Below, piece after piece: positions 1 to 7,209 of a stretch of 64,000 nucleotides of DNA (position 1 is the first letter of the stretch; every line of letters starts with the position of its first letter). The position numbers and the translations under genes were made by a program. The notes beneath the pieces were generated by a model. It had not been told where the DNA came from. It saw only the letters and a program-made list of their open reading frames with translations, and did no database searches. Source of the DNA: an uncultured Victivallales bacterium (GTDB taxonomy: Bacteria > Verrucomicrobiota > Lentisphaeria > Victivallales > UBA1829); contig CAKUDG010000020.1 of the NCBI GenBank assembly GCA_934644965.1, forward strand, positions 1 through 64,000. Direction: 5' to 3'.

Positions 1-110
1 CCGCTGGACCGCGACAAGGTCACGGACCTTGACCTCGAGAAAAATGCTCAACGCATTTTTCCGTATCTTTTGCTTCGCTAAGTTTCTTTTTTGTTGCTTC
101 TGCAATATTA
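1..110. repeat. Dispersed multi-hairpin intergenic repeat, copy 1 (may be cut by the window edge)
   Basis: This sequence reappears at 7053-7164. Read on the minus strand (the direction of the upstream gene) it holds a series of small hairpins: a TTGC/GCAA stem, a segment containing GCGAAGC, a GAAAAATGC/GCATTTTTC stem, and the perfect stem AAGGTC-CGT-GACCTT. It reaches the stop codon of the GH116 gene, so it forms that gene's 3' untranslated region. The two copies differ in stem length in a way that keeps the pairing. Function is unknown; a 3' end, stability or terminator-like element, or a small non-autonomous mobile repeat, would fit. Confidence 0.7.
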
Positions 111-2699
111 TTTTATGGATAAAAAGCTGAGCAGGTCTCCTTCATGTACATGAATTTTATCTTCCAGCTTCCACTCGTTCCCCTCCCTTCTCCCCGGAAG
201 GACTTCCCCATTGCAGAAAGCAGAATCCGCAGAAAGGCTAAACACTCCGAAATCAGCCTCTCCATGCAGAATACGGATCTTCTGTTCCACCCCCGCCCGT
301 TCATAAGTCCCCCAGACAACGCCAAGAGACCAGAAACAGCAGAAAGGACCGGAAAGAACCGGGTGAAATCCAATCATGCCGCGCACCATGTCATAACAAA
401 AACCGCTGTAAGCCTGAAGCATTGCATAAGAAGCCATGCTGCGTGCATAGTTGCTGCCGCATTCAATTTCATTCCAGGGATTCCGATGTATGCCATCATA
501 ACGGCCACGAACGGCCCGGGCAAGAGTTTCCCCCTTCTCCGTTTCACCGATCATGACCAGATGAGAGGCTGCGGCCCATTCAAAGCCAGTCATCGTCTCA
601 GAGTTGTAAGGCAGCGGAATGACAGGACGCTCCCTCCCTTCCGGCCACACGCAAATCATACATCCGGCCTCGTCATTGAACGAAAAGTTGCGCCAGGTAT
701 TGGCAACTTCACGCATGGAAGAATGAAAATTGTAACGGTAAATCGAAAGAAGTGTGGAACGGATCCTTTCAGGCTGAAAAATCAGACCGATCCCGTAAAG
801 AGAAGCGTACCATTGTCCGAGATGGGCGTCTATGTGGCATCCGGCGGCAGTCTGATACTTGATCTGACGGTGTTCAGGATCCCAGTAGGGATTGTTCTCC
901 GGAGTTTCCTCTCCCTGAAGAAAGGGAGAAAGCAGCGACGGATTATGAATGTCCAGTTCCTGCTGATAATATTCCCCGTTGAAGAGATGTTGCTCCGACC
1001 ATCGGAGCCCTTTTTCAAAGAGTTCTGCACAGAGAAGCCCGAATTCGTCATCCCCGCAGCAGGGCGCCATCTCAGAAGCCGCCTTGAGCGCGCCGAGATA
1101 ATGCCCGTTGAGCCATCCGGAGGGCCCGAACTGTTCCATGTCAAGGGTATGGTGCTGACGTCCGGAAAGGACTCCGGACCGCTCCGGATCCCAGCGGTCC
1201 GGGTTCGCCGGACTCCAGGCATATTCAATAGCGCGTCTTACCGCAAACCAGATCCCCTTCAGCCATTCGGTATCACCGGAAATTTTCCATTCGCGGTAGA
1301 TCTTCATCACTTCTCCGAAACTGCCGTCCACACAGGGACGCATCCAGCTGGAACGGGCCCTGATGCCCAGAGGAAGCCGGAGCCGGAACTGCCAGGCGCC
1401 TTTTTCATCAAATCCGTATTTCGCATGGGATTCGCGGATCGACCGTTCCAGATCGGGAAAAAGCAGCGGCAGAGCCTGCGCATAGTTCCAGACATGCTGG
1501 CAGGTCCCCGGACAGGAGCCCTGCTCAGGGCCGACGCCTTCCCATCCCCAGAAAGTACCGTCCTCCACCCGCAGACATGTCGGCGAAATCAGCACAGCCA
1601 GATTGGCGGCCGCACCTTCAAGCGAAGCCTCCGGAATCGTGCTTTCATGCAGGGCTCGCCGGAAGAGAAAGACTTTTTTCCGTGTCTCCGCCCAGACAGG
1701 GAAAAAACGCCCCGCCGCATCCGCCGCACCGGAACAAAGACGCGTATAATAGTTCTTCCAGCGGTTTTCCTTCAATCCGGAATACCGGAGATCCTCTTCC
1801 GCGGGCGGAGCCCAGGTGTTGCGCCGGTTCGGGATATACCAGCTGATCAGAAAGCGGACTGTATGCCGTTTCCCCTGCTCCAGAGTGAAATGGGCGGCAA
1901 GCAGGCCGCTGTCGGAAGCGGATTCGTTCCCCGTCCGCTCGGGAAAAGTCCGTTTGCGGAAGGCTCCGGGCGTGTTCAGATCGTTCCAGTAGACTTCCAG
2001 AGAATCGCGCCATGCGCCGCGGTACCAGTATTCCTGAAAGGAAACTTCGGCGCTGTCAGTGGAAAGCGCAAGCTCTCCGTAATCAAAGGAATCCGGGGAA
2101 AGGTGATTGCAAAGGAGAAGAGAAGTCAGCCCGTCTTTTCTGAGAACCCTGTTCCCCGCCCCTTGATTCTTCCAGGGATTCCCGAGCACGGCGACAGCCG
2201 TAAAATCGTAAGCCGCCTCCGCCGTATTCTCCAATGTAATTTCAAAAAGGGCAAGAGGCAAAGAGGCCAGATCGGATTCCCCGGGGACGAAAGGACTCCA
2301 GGCCGTCAGAACAACTTCCCCCGGGAAAAACGGATCGGAAAAGCGGATTTCCGCCATGGGAAACTCTCCGTTGAATTCCACTTCTCTGAAATGGGGCAGT
2401 CCGCACAAGGATCCGATCTCAGGCCCCCAGCCGAATCCGTGATCGAGAGCCTCGCGCCCCTCATGCTCTCCGGAGAACCCGGAAAGAAGATCTCCGTTGA
2501 GAATGCGCGCCGTTTCCACACGCCCGTTTCGTTCTGCGCGCACGGCAAAGTGGGAGCATCCGTTCAACAGTCCTTTCCCCGCGTGGTTGAAAATTTCCCA
2601 GTCAATCAGCCTGCCGTTTCCAGAGAGGCCAATACAGCCCGCCCCGATTCCGCCGACGGGAAACGAAACTTCCCGCAGAGATTCTTTCCTGAGTTTCAT
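108..2699 (-). CDS. GH116-family glycoside hydrolase (GBA2/DUF608-like)
   Basis: This 863-residue protein has the two-part layout of GH116 (non-lysosomal glucosylceramidase/beta-glucosidase type): an N-terminal beta-sandwich opening with FPVGGIGAGCIGL, and a C-terminal (alpha/alpha)6 barrel with the conserved stretch TLDMEQFGPSGWLNGHYLG near residue 530. Family members hydrolyse beta-glucosides or beta-xylosides by a retaining mechanism; the Asp of TLDM is a candidate catalytic acid, which I infer from position. No signal peptide is visible, so it probably acts in the cytoplasm on imported oligosaccharides. It is divergent from an AraC-type regulator 122 bp away, the likely local controller. 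A dispersed hairpin repeat directly follows its stop codon. Substrate cannot be read from sequence. Confidence 0.85.
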   Translation of the reverse strand: MKLRKESLREVSFPVGGIGAGCIGLSGNGRLIDWEIFNHAGKGLLNGCSHFAVRAERNGRVETARILNGDLLSGFSGEHEGREALDHGFGWGPEIGSLCGLPHFREVEFNGEFPMAEIRFSDPFFPGEVVLTAWSPFVPGESDLASLPLALFEITLENTAEAAYDFTAVAVLGNPWKNQGAGNRVLRKDGLTSLLLCNHLSPDSFDYGELALSTDSAEVSFQEYWYRGAWRDSLEVYWNDLNTPGAFRKRTFPERTGNESASDSGLLAAHFTLEQGKRHTVRFLISWYIPNRRNTWAPPAEEDLRYSGLKENRWKNYYTRLCSGAADAAGRFFPVWAETRKKVFLFRRALHESTIPEASLEGAAANLAVLISPTCLRVEDGTFWGWEGVGPEQGSCPGTCQHVWNYAQALPLLFPDLERSIRESHAKYGFDEKGAWQFRLRLPLGIRARSSWMRPCVDGSFGEVMKIYREWKISGDTEWLKGIWFAVRRAIEYAWSPANPDRWDPERSGVLSGRQHHTLDMEQFGPSGWLNGHYLGALKAASEMAPCCGDDEFGLLCAELFEKGLRWSEQHLFNGEYYQQELDIHNPSLLSPFLQGEETPENNPYWDPEHRQIKYQTAAGCHIDAHLGQWYASLYGIGLIFQPERIRSTLLSIYRYNFHSSMREVANTWRNFSFNDEAGCMICVWPEGRERPVIPLPYNSETMTGFEWAAASHLVMIGETEKGETLARAVRGRYDGIHRNPWNEIECGSNYARSMASYAMLQAYSGFCYDMVRGMIGFHPVLSGPFCCFWSLGVVWGTYERAGVEQKIRILHGEADFGVFSLSADSAFCNGEVLPGRREGNEWKLEDKIHVHEGDLLSFLSIK

Positions 2700-2821
2700 G
2701 AAAACGTTTTTTTCCTTTCCCGCTGTCAGAGCAACGTTTGATTTTTCCCCGCATGAATATTATTTTACACGCAGAAAGTGAAATATGGAATAGAAAAAAC
2801 AAACTCTTGAGATATGATTTT

Positions 2822-3673
2822 ATGCCGTTGATCGAAATTCCGCAGTGGCGCTCCCTGCATCATATGATTCGTCTGGAGCTGCAGCAGCTTGCCTTTGCCG
2901 ACTTTTCCTGGCACGGGAGGAACAGCCATTTCTTCAACAGGATGTTTCTGGTGCGTTCGGGAGAGGGGGAAGTGTGGAATCATTCCGCGTCTGAACACTT
3001 CATTCTGCGTCCGGGGACCGGGCTTTTCATGCCGGGAGGACTGGATCTGGAGTTTGAATTCCGGACAGGGCTGCAGTTTTTCAGCTGTCACTTCACGCTT
3101 TCGGTTCTTCCCGGAGTCGATCTGTTTGAACAGGAGAAACAGTGCAGGGAGTTTTCTCTTGAGATCCCTGAAGTGGACCGGATCATCGAAATGATTTCAG
3201 GGGAGCCGGAGTGGAGGGGCGTTTGCAGGGTGGAATCCTTTCTCTGGGAGAATCTTGGCCGTCTGCCGCTTCGATGCGTTTCGCGTCCGGCAGAACTGGC
3301 CCGGCTTGCAGGACGATACGGGAAACTGCTCGAATTCATCCGGGAAAACCTCTCCGCCCGTCTGGGGATCGATGAGCTTGCCGGGGTCGCGGGTCTTTCC
3401 CGCGGCAGACTTTCCCGCAATTTTTCCCGCGATTTCGCCATCCCGCTGAAATCGTTTCTGCAGAAGGAACTGGCGGCGCAGGCATCACGTTATCTGCTGG
3501 GATCCACGTGTTCGGTGCGGGAAATTTCAGAGCGTCTCCAGTTCAGCAGCGAATACTATTTTTCAAACTTTTTCCGGCGCTGCACAGGTTTTTCTCCACG
3601 CGGTTTCCGGCAGGCGAATCCGGATCTGAGGCAGACAGTCTTTTTCCCCTCTTCCCAAAGAGAAACTCTGTAA
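2822..3673 (+). CDS. AraC-family transcriptional regulator
   Basis: The protein is about 283 residues. Its N-terminal half (1-170) looks like an AraC-type cupin sensor (pattern GEGEVWNHSASEHFILRPGTG). The last 100 residues form the double helix-turn-helix domain: LGIDELAGVAGLSRGRLSRN for the first HTH and SVREISERLQFSSEYYFSNF followed by TGFSPRGFR for the second. It is transcribed divergently from the GH116 gene and probably activates it in response to a sugar ligand; that is inference from position. The start chosen is ATG-Pro-Leu-Ile-Glu. An in-frame upstream ATG at 2738 would add 28 residues of poor family fit. No strong Shine-Dalgarno sequence precedes either start. Confidence 0.85.
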   Translation: MPLIEIPQWRSLHHMIRLELQQLAFADFSWHGRNSHFFNRMFLVRSGEGEVWNHSASEHFILRPGTGLFMPGGLDLEFEFRTGLQFFSCHFTLSVLPGVDLFEQEKQCREFSLEIPEVDRIIEMISGEPEWRGVCRVESFLWENLGRLPLRCVSRPAELARLAGRYGKLLEFIRENLSARLGIDELAGVAGLSRGRLSRNFSRDFAIPLKSFLQKELAAQASRYLLGSTCSVREISERLQFSSEYYFSNFFRRCTGFSPRGFRQANPDLRQTVFFPSSQRETL

Positions 3674-3765
3674 ACAGTCCTCCCAGGCATCTTCCCTGAA
3701 GTGAAGCAAAACGGAAGCGGGAAGGCCTATCCGGAGCGCTTTTTCCCTTCAAAACAGCAAAAAAC

Positions 3766-3779
3766 TTAGTCTTTTCTAA
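3766..3779. promoter_or_regulatory. Candidate DtxR-type operator (TTAG-N6-CTAA), upstream of the regulator gene
   Basis: The inverted repeat TTAG-TCTTTT-CTAA lies about 90 bp before the DtxR-like gene. The same arrangement (AACTTAG-T-N5-CTAAT) recurs before feoB at 4618-4631 and I saw it nowhere else nearby. DtxR/IdeR boxes are built from TTAG/CTAA half-sites, so metal-dependent autoregulation is a reasonable inference. Confidence 0.5.
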
Positions 3780-3788
3780 TATTTTCAC

Positions 3789-3816
3789 TTGAAATTCTCT
3801 GTTGAAACGGTATTGT
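3789..3816 (+). promoter_or_regulatory. Putative sigma70 promoter of the DtxR-like gene
   Basis: TTGAAA (3789-3794) and TATTGT (3811-3816) are separated by 16 bp, just downstream of the candidate operator and about 50 bp before the start codon. Confidence 0.4.
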
Positions 3817-3868
3817 AGAAGAGCATGGCCATGGAAAAAACTCACGATACAGGACATTGACGGACAGG

Positions 3869-4555
3869 ATGGGAACCTTAAAAATTTCAAGCAGTCTGGA
3901 AGATTATATTGAGGCAATCGCCGAAATCATTGAAGCCAACGGACACGCACATGCAAAAGACATTGCCGAGAAACTCAAGGTCAAAATGCCGTCCGTCACG
4001 AACGCCCTTCAGGCGCTTTCGAGCCAGGGGCTAGTAAGCTATCAGCCGCATTATCCGGTGGAACTGACTCCGACGGGGAAACGCCTCGGTGCGGAAATCA
4101 TCCGCCGGCATAAGGTTTTGGAAAAATTCTTCCGGGACATTTTGAAAATCGCTCCGGAAGAAGCGGGGAAAACCGCCTGCAAAATAGAGCATCTTGTTTC
4201 CGGAGAAGTGGTGGACAGATTCGTTGTTTTCTCCGAAGCCATCCAGAACAGGCCCGACTGTGAAGGACTCCGGAAATATCTGGAGGAAACCATGCCTCAA
4301 GTCCGCGCCGCGGTTTCCGATGACCTGATCTCTCTTCCGGAACTTCCGCCGGGAAAAAAAGCATTGATTTCGCGCATTGGAGAAAATGTGAAGGGAGTCA
4401 AGAAATTTGCGAGTCTGGGACTCGTCAACGGAGCGGAAATCGAAATGGAGGGGCGGACTCTTCTGGGGAATCTTCTCCGGATCAAAATTCTCGGGAGCAG
4501 CCTCTCCCTCAGAGCCTCTGACGCGAAAAACATCTGGGTCAGCGAACTGCCCTGA
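3869..4555 (+). CDS. DtxR/MntR-family metal-dependent transcriptional regulator
   Basis: The protein is about 228 residues in three parts. Residues 1-65 are a winged HTH (DYIEAIAEII, then AKDIAEKLKVKMPSVTNALQ). Residues 70-135 are the dimerisation and metal-binding region with His/Glu ligands (RRHKVLEKFF, CKIEHLVS). A C-terminal FeoA/SH3-like domain follows (LPPGKKALISRIGE to the end). It should repress iron uptake when Fe(II) is bound. It sits directly before feoB, no separate feoA gene is present, and both genes carry the same TTAG-N6-CTAA dyad upstream. The start is uncertain: ATG at 3869 is used here, and an in-frame TTG at 3857 has AGGA close upstream. Confidence 0.85.
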   Translation: MGTLKISSSLEDYIEAIAEIIEANGHAHAKDIAEKLKVKMPSVTNALQALSSQGLVSYQPHYPVELTPTGKRLGAEIIRRHKVLEKFFRDILKIAPEEAGKTACKIEHLVSGEVVDRFVVFSEAIQNRPDCEGLRKYLEETMPQVRAAVSDDLISLPELPPGKKALISRIGENVKGVKKFASLGLVNGAEIEMEGRTLLGNLLRIKILGSSLSLRASDAKNIWVSELP

Positions 4556-4617
4556 GCAGACAGGGCAGAAAAAAAAGAGCACTTCACACAGAGACAGAAT
4601 ATAAATCAGAAAAAAAC

Positions 4618-4631
4618 TTAGTAAAAACTAA
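4618..4631. promoter_or_regulatory. Candidate DtxR-type operator (TTAG-N6-CTAA) before feoB
   Basis: TTAG-TAAAAA-CTAA lies 21 bp upstream of the feoB start codon and is the twin of the site at 3766-3779. Its closeness to the start suggests repression of feoB by the neighbouring DtxR-like protein. Confidence 0.5.
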
Positions 4632-4652
4632 TTTCAAGGTTTTCCATTCAAA

Positions 4653-6806
4653 ATGAAAGATACGTTCAGAATCGCACTGGCGGGCAACCCGAACTGCGGC
4701 AAGACCACGATTTTCAATATGCTGACGGGAGCGAGGCAGCATGTGGGCAATTACCCGGGCGTCACCGTGGAGCGGAAAAGCGGGCACTGCAGGATCGGGG
4801 GGATCACGATTGAGGTGATTGATCTTCCCGGGACTTACAGTCTGTCCTCTTCTTCGATTGACGAGACGATAGCTTTCCGGGAAATCGTCAATGGGGATTT
4901 CGACCTGATTCTGAACGTCGTGGACGCCGGGAACCTGCAGAGGAATCTTTACCTCACCACGCAGCTGGCGGAACTGAAGATCCCCATGGTGCTTGTCTTC
5001 AATATGATGGACGAGGCGAAAAGCAAGGGAATGTGTTTCAACCGCCTGAAGCTGGAGCATTTTTTCGGGACAAAAATTGTCGAAACGATCGGCTCCCGCG
5101 GACGCGGGGTGGAAGAACTCAAGACTCTGATATTCAAGATCCTCAAGGGGGAACTGCATTTCTCCCCCATGCAGATGAACTACGGCCCCGACTGCGAATC
5201 CGCCCTGAAAATCCTGACGGAAGAGATCAGAAAGCGCAATCTCCCGGAATGCCGCAGGATTCCGGAACGGTATTTTGCAATCAAACTGCTGGAAAACGAC
5301 GGCGACATCGTCGGCATGAACGCATTTGCCCCTCTGCTGGAGACGGCAAAACAGCTCCGGGAAAAACTTGCCGAACGGCTCGGAGAAAACAGTGAGACCA
5401 TCATCGCCGACTGCCGTTACGGAATCATTTTCGGGGCGTACCGGGAAACCGTCAGGGTGGTGAGGGACAACCGGATTCAAGTCACGGAACAGATTGACAG
5501 GATTGTCATGAACCGTTTTCTCGGGCTTCCGATCTTTCTGTTCATGATGTATCTGGTATTCACCTTCACCTTCACCTGTGCGGACCCGATCATGGAGTGG
5601 ATGGAAAGCGGATTCGCGTATTTATCGGGCGCGGTCGACAGCGCATGGCCGGAAGGGAAGATGGAATTTCTGCGGGCGGTTCTCACGGAAGGGATCATCG
5701 GCGGAGTCGGCGGGGTGCTGGTGTTCCTGCCGAACATTCTTCTCCTGTTTCTGGCCATTGCGGTTCTGGAGGCCAGCGGATACATGTCCAGAGCGGCGTT
5801 TGTCATGGACGGCTTCATGCATCTTTTCGGACTGCACGGGAAAAGTTTCATCCCGATGCTCCTGGGATTCGGATGCACTGTGCCGGCTGTGATGGCGACA
5901 AGAACAATCGAATCGGAAAAAGACCGCCTCACAACCATCATGATTCTTCCGATGATGAGCTGCAGTGCCAGACTGCCGATTTACACGATCATTGTGGCTG
6001 CGTTTTTTCAGGAGAGCATACAGCCGCTCATGATGTTTATTATTTATGTCACGGGAATTGTGATGGCGCTGATCTGCGCGCGGCTGCTGAAGTCCACTCT
6101 TTTCAGCGGGGAAAACGACACTTTTGTCATGGAGCTCCCCCCGTACCGGATGCCTTCGATCAAAAGCATTGTCCTGACCGTGCTCGAACGCGGAATGCTG
6201 TATCTCAAAAAGGCGGGAACCATCATCCTCTTCTTTTCCATCCTGCTCTTCCTCATGAACACCTTCCCCGTCAAAAAGGAGTTCTCCAGAGACTATGCGG
6301 CGGAACTGGAGACGATTGAAAACAGCAGTACAATCAGCGAAGAGGAAAAGTCTGAAAAAATCTTCACCATCGAAACGGAAAAGAAAGCAGAACTGCTCGA
6401 ATATTCCATCGCGGGGAAAATCGGACGTGCTCTTGAAGTCCTGTTCCATCCGCTTGGATTTGACTGGAGAATCAGTTCGGCTCTCATCGGGGCGCTGCCG
6501 GCAAAGGAGCTTTTCGTCTCTCAGCTCGGAATTCTCTACTCCATCGGAGACGCCGATGAGGAATCTGATCTGCTGAGGACTCAGCTCAGAGAGAATTACA
6601 CGCCGTTGCAGGGATTTGCCGTGATGATATTTTCACTGCTTTCGATGCCGTGCATCGCCACGGTCGCCATTGTCAGGAGAGAGACGAATTCCTGGAAGTA
6701 CACAATTTTCCAGTGTATTGCTTTGACGGCCGTTGCCTATCTGGTGACGCTGATTGTATATCAGGCGGGGCTTTTCCTGAAACTCGGAACGACTCTTCTT
6801 GCCTGA
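4653..6806 (+). CDS. feoB: Ferrous iron transporter FeoB
   Basis: This 717-residue protein is a complete FeoB: an N-terminal cytosolic GTPase domain followed by a multi-spanning membrane domain that moves Fe(II) across the inner membrane. G motifs are visible: G1 GNPNCGKT (residues 10-17), G3 DLPGTYSL, and the FeoB-type G4 NMMDEA. The membrane part has the two Gate repeats (GVLVFLPNILLLFLAIAVLE and the later half) and the conserved GFGCTVPAVMATR segment. Length matches the usual 650-800 residues. It has its own operator-like dyad and probably its own promoter 97 bp after the DtxR gene, and ends before a strong terminator. No FeoA or FeoC gene adjoins it; the FeoA-like domain at the end of the regulator is the only one nearby. 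Confidence 0.96.
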   Translation: MKDTFRIALAGNPNCGKTTIFNMLTGARQHVGNYPGVTVERKSGHCRIGGITIEVIDLPGTYSLSSSSIDETIAFREIVNGDFDLILNVVDAGNLQRNLYLTTQLAELKIPMVLVFNMMDEAKSKGMCFNRLKLEHFFGTKIVETIGSRGRGVEELKTLIFKILKGELHFSPMQMNYGPDCESALKILTEEIRKRNLPECRRIPERYFAIKLLENDGDIVGMNAFAPLLETAKQLREKLAERLGENSETIIADCRYGIIFGAYRETVRVVRDNRIQVTEQIDRIVMNRFLGLPIFLFMMYLVFTFTFTCADPIMEWMESGFAYLSGAVDSAWPEGKMEFLRAVLTEGIIGGVGGVLVFLPNILLLFLAIAVLEASGYMSRAAFVMDGFMHLFGLHGKSFIPMLLGFGCTVPAVMATRTIESEKDRLTTIMILPMMSCSARLPIYTIIVAAFFQESIQPLMMFIIYVTGIVMALICARLLKSTLFSGENDTFVMELPPYRMPSIKSIVLTVLERGMLYLKKAGTIILFFSILLFLMNTFPVKKEFSRDYAAELETIENSSTISEEEKSEKIFTIETEKKAELLEYSIAGKIGRALEVLFHPLGFDWRISSALIGALPAKELFVSQLGILYSIGDADEESDLLRTQLRENYTPLQGFAVMIFSLLSMPCIATVAIVRRETNSWKYTIFQCIALTAVAYLVTLIVYQAGLFLKLGTTLLA

Positions 6807-6837
6807 ATCTGCGACTCCATCCGGTTTTTCCTCCGGC

Positions 6838-6884
6838 TCCTCTGACTCTTTTTTTCCTCCGAAGAGTCAGAGGGGCTTTTTTTT
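6838..6884 (+). terminator. Rho-independent terminator after feoB
   Basis: A 12-bp perfect stem (CCTCTGACTCTT paired with AAGAGTCAGAGG) with a short loop is followed by GGC and eight T, about 30 bp after the feoB stop. Confidence 0.9.
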
Positions 6885-7052
6885 GCTTTGATTCATCCAA
6901 GGTTCAAATGATCTGGCGGGAAAATACGGCAGGCAGACGCCTGCCGGGTGCAGGGAATGCAGAGAAAGCCGAGGAGTATGAGGACGAGAAGCCCTCATGT
7001 GTTTTTTATTTATTTTTTTTATTGTATTTTGCTTCCGGCAGGCGGCTTCCCG
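6885..7052. other. Hairpin-rich intergenic segment
   Basis: No gene is seen here. The segment holds further inverted repeats (GGCAGGC-AGAC-GCCTGCC near 6929 and ATGAGG/CCCTCAT near 6977) and an A+T-rich tract. It leads into copy 2 of the dispersed repeat and may belong to the same element. Confidence 0.5.
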
Positions 7053-7164
7053 CCGCTGGGGTGCGACAAGGTCACGGACCTTGCCCTCGAGGAAAATGCT
7101 CCGCATTTTCCCGTAAATTCTGTTGCTTCGCCAATTTTTATTTTTTATTGCTCCGCAATATCAT
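7053..7164. repeat. Dispersed multi-hairpin intergenic repeat, copy 2
   Basis: This segment matches 1-110 along most of its length: a CCGCTGG start, GCGACAAGGTCACGGACCTT, a CCTCGAG-AAAATGC block, a GTTGCTTCGC-type block, and an ATTGC-TCC-GCAAT end. On the minus strand it follows the DNA polymerase gene, 45 bp after its stop. It is thus placed at the 3' end of a gene like copy 1, although the two genes are unrelated. Confidence 0.7.
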
Positions 7165-7209
7165 GAGATATTTTTATTCTGTGCTTCTCCAAGAGGATAT
7201 GACAGGGAA

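Noticed and set aside
144..2741. An 865-residue open frame on the plus strand opposite the GH116 gene
   Set aside because: It mirrors the codon structure of the GH116 gene, has Arg/Pro-rich composition and no recognisable domain; the minus-strand product matches a known family throughout.
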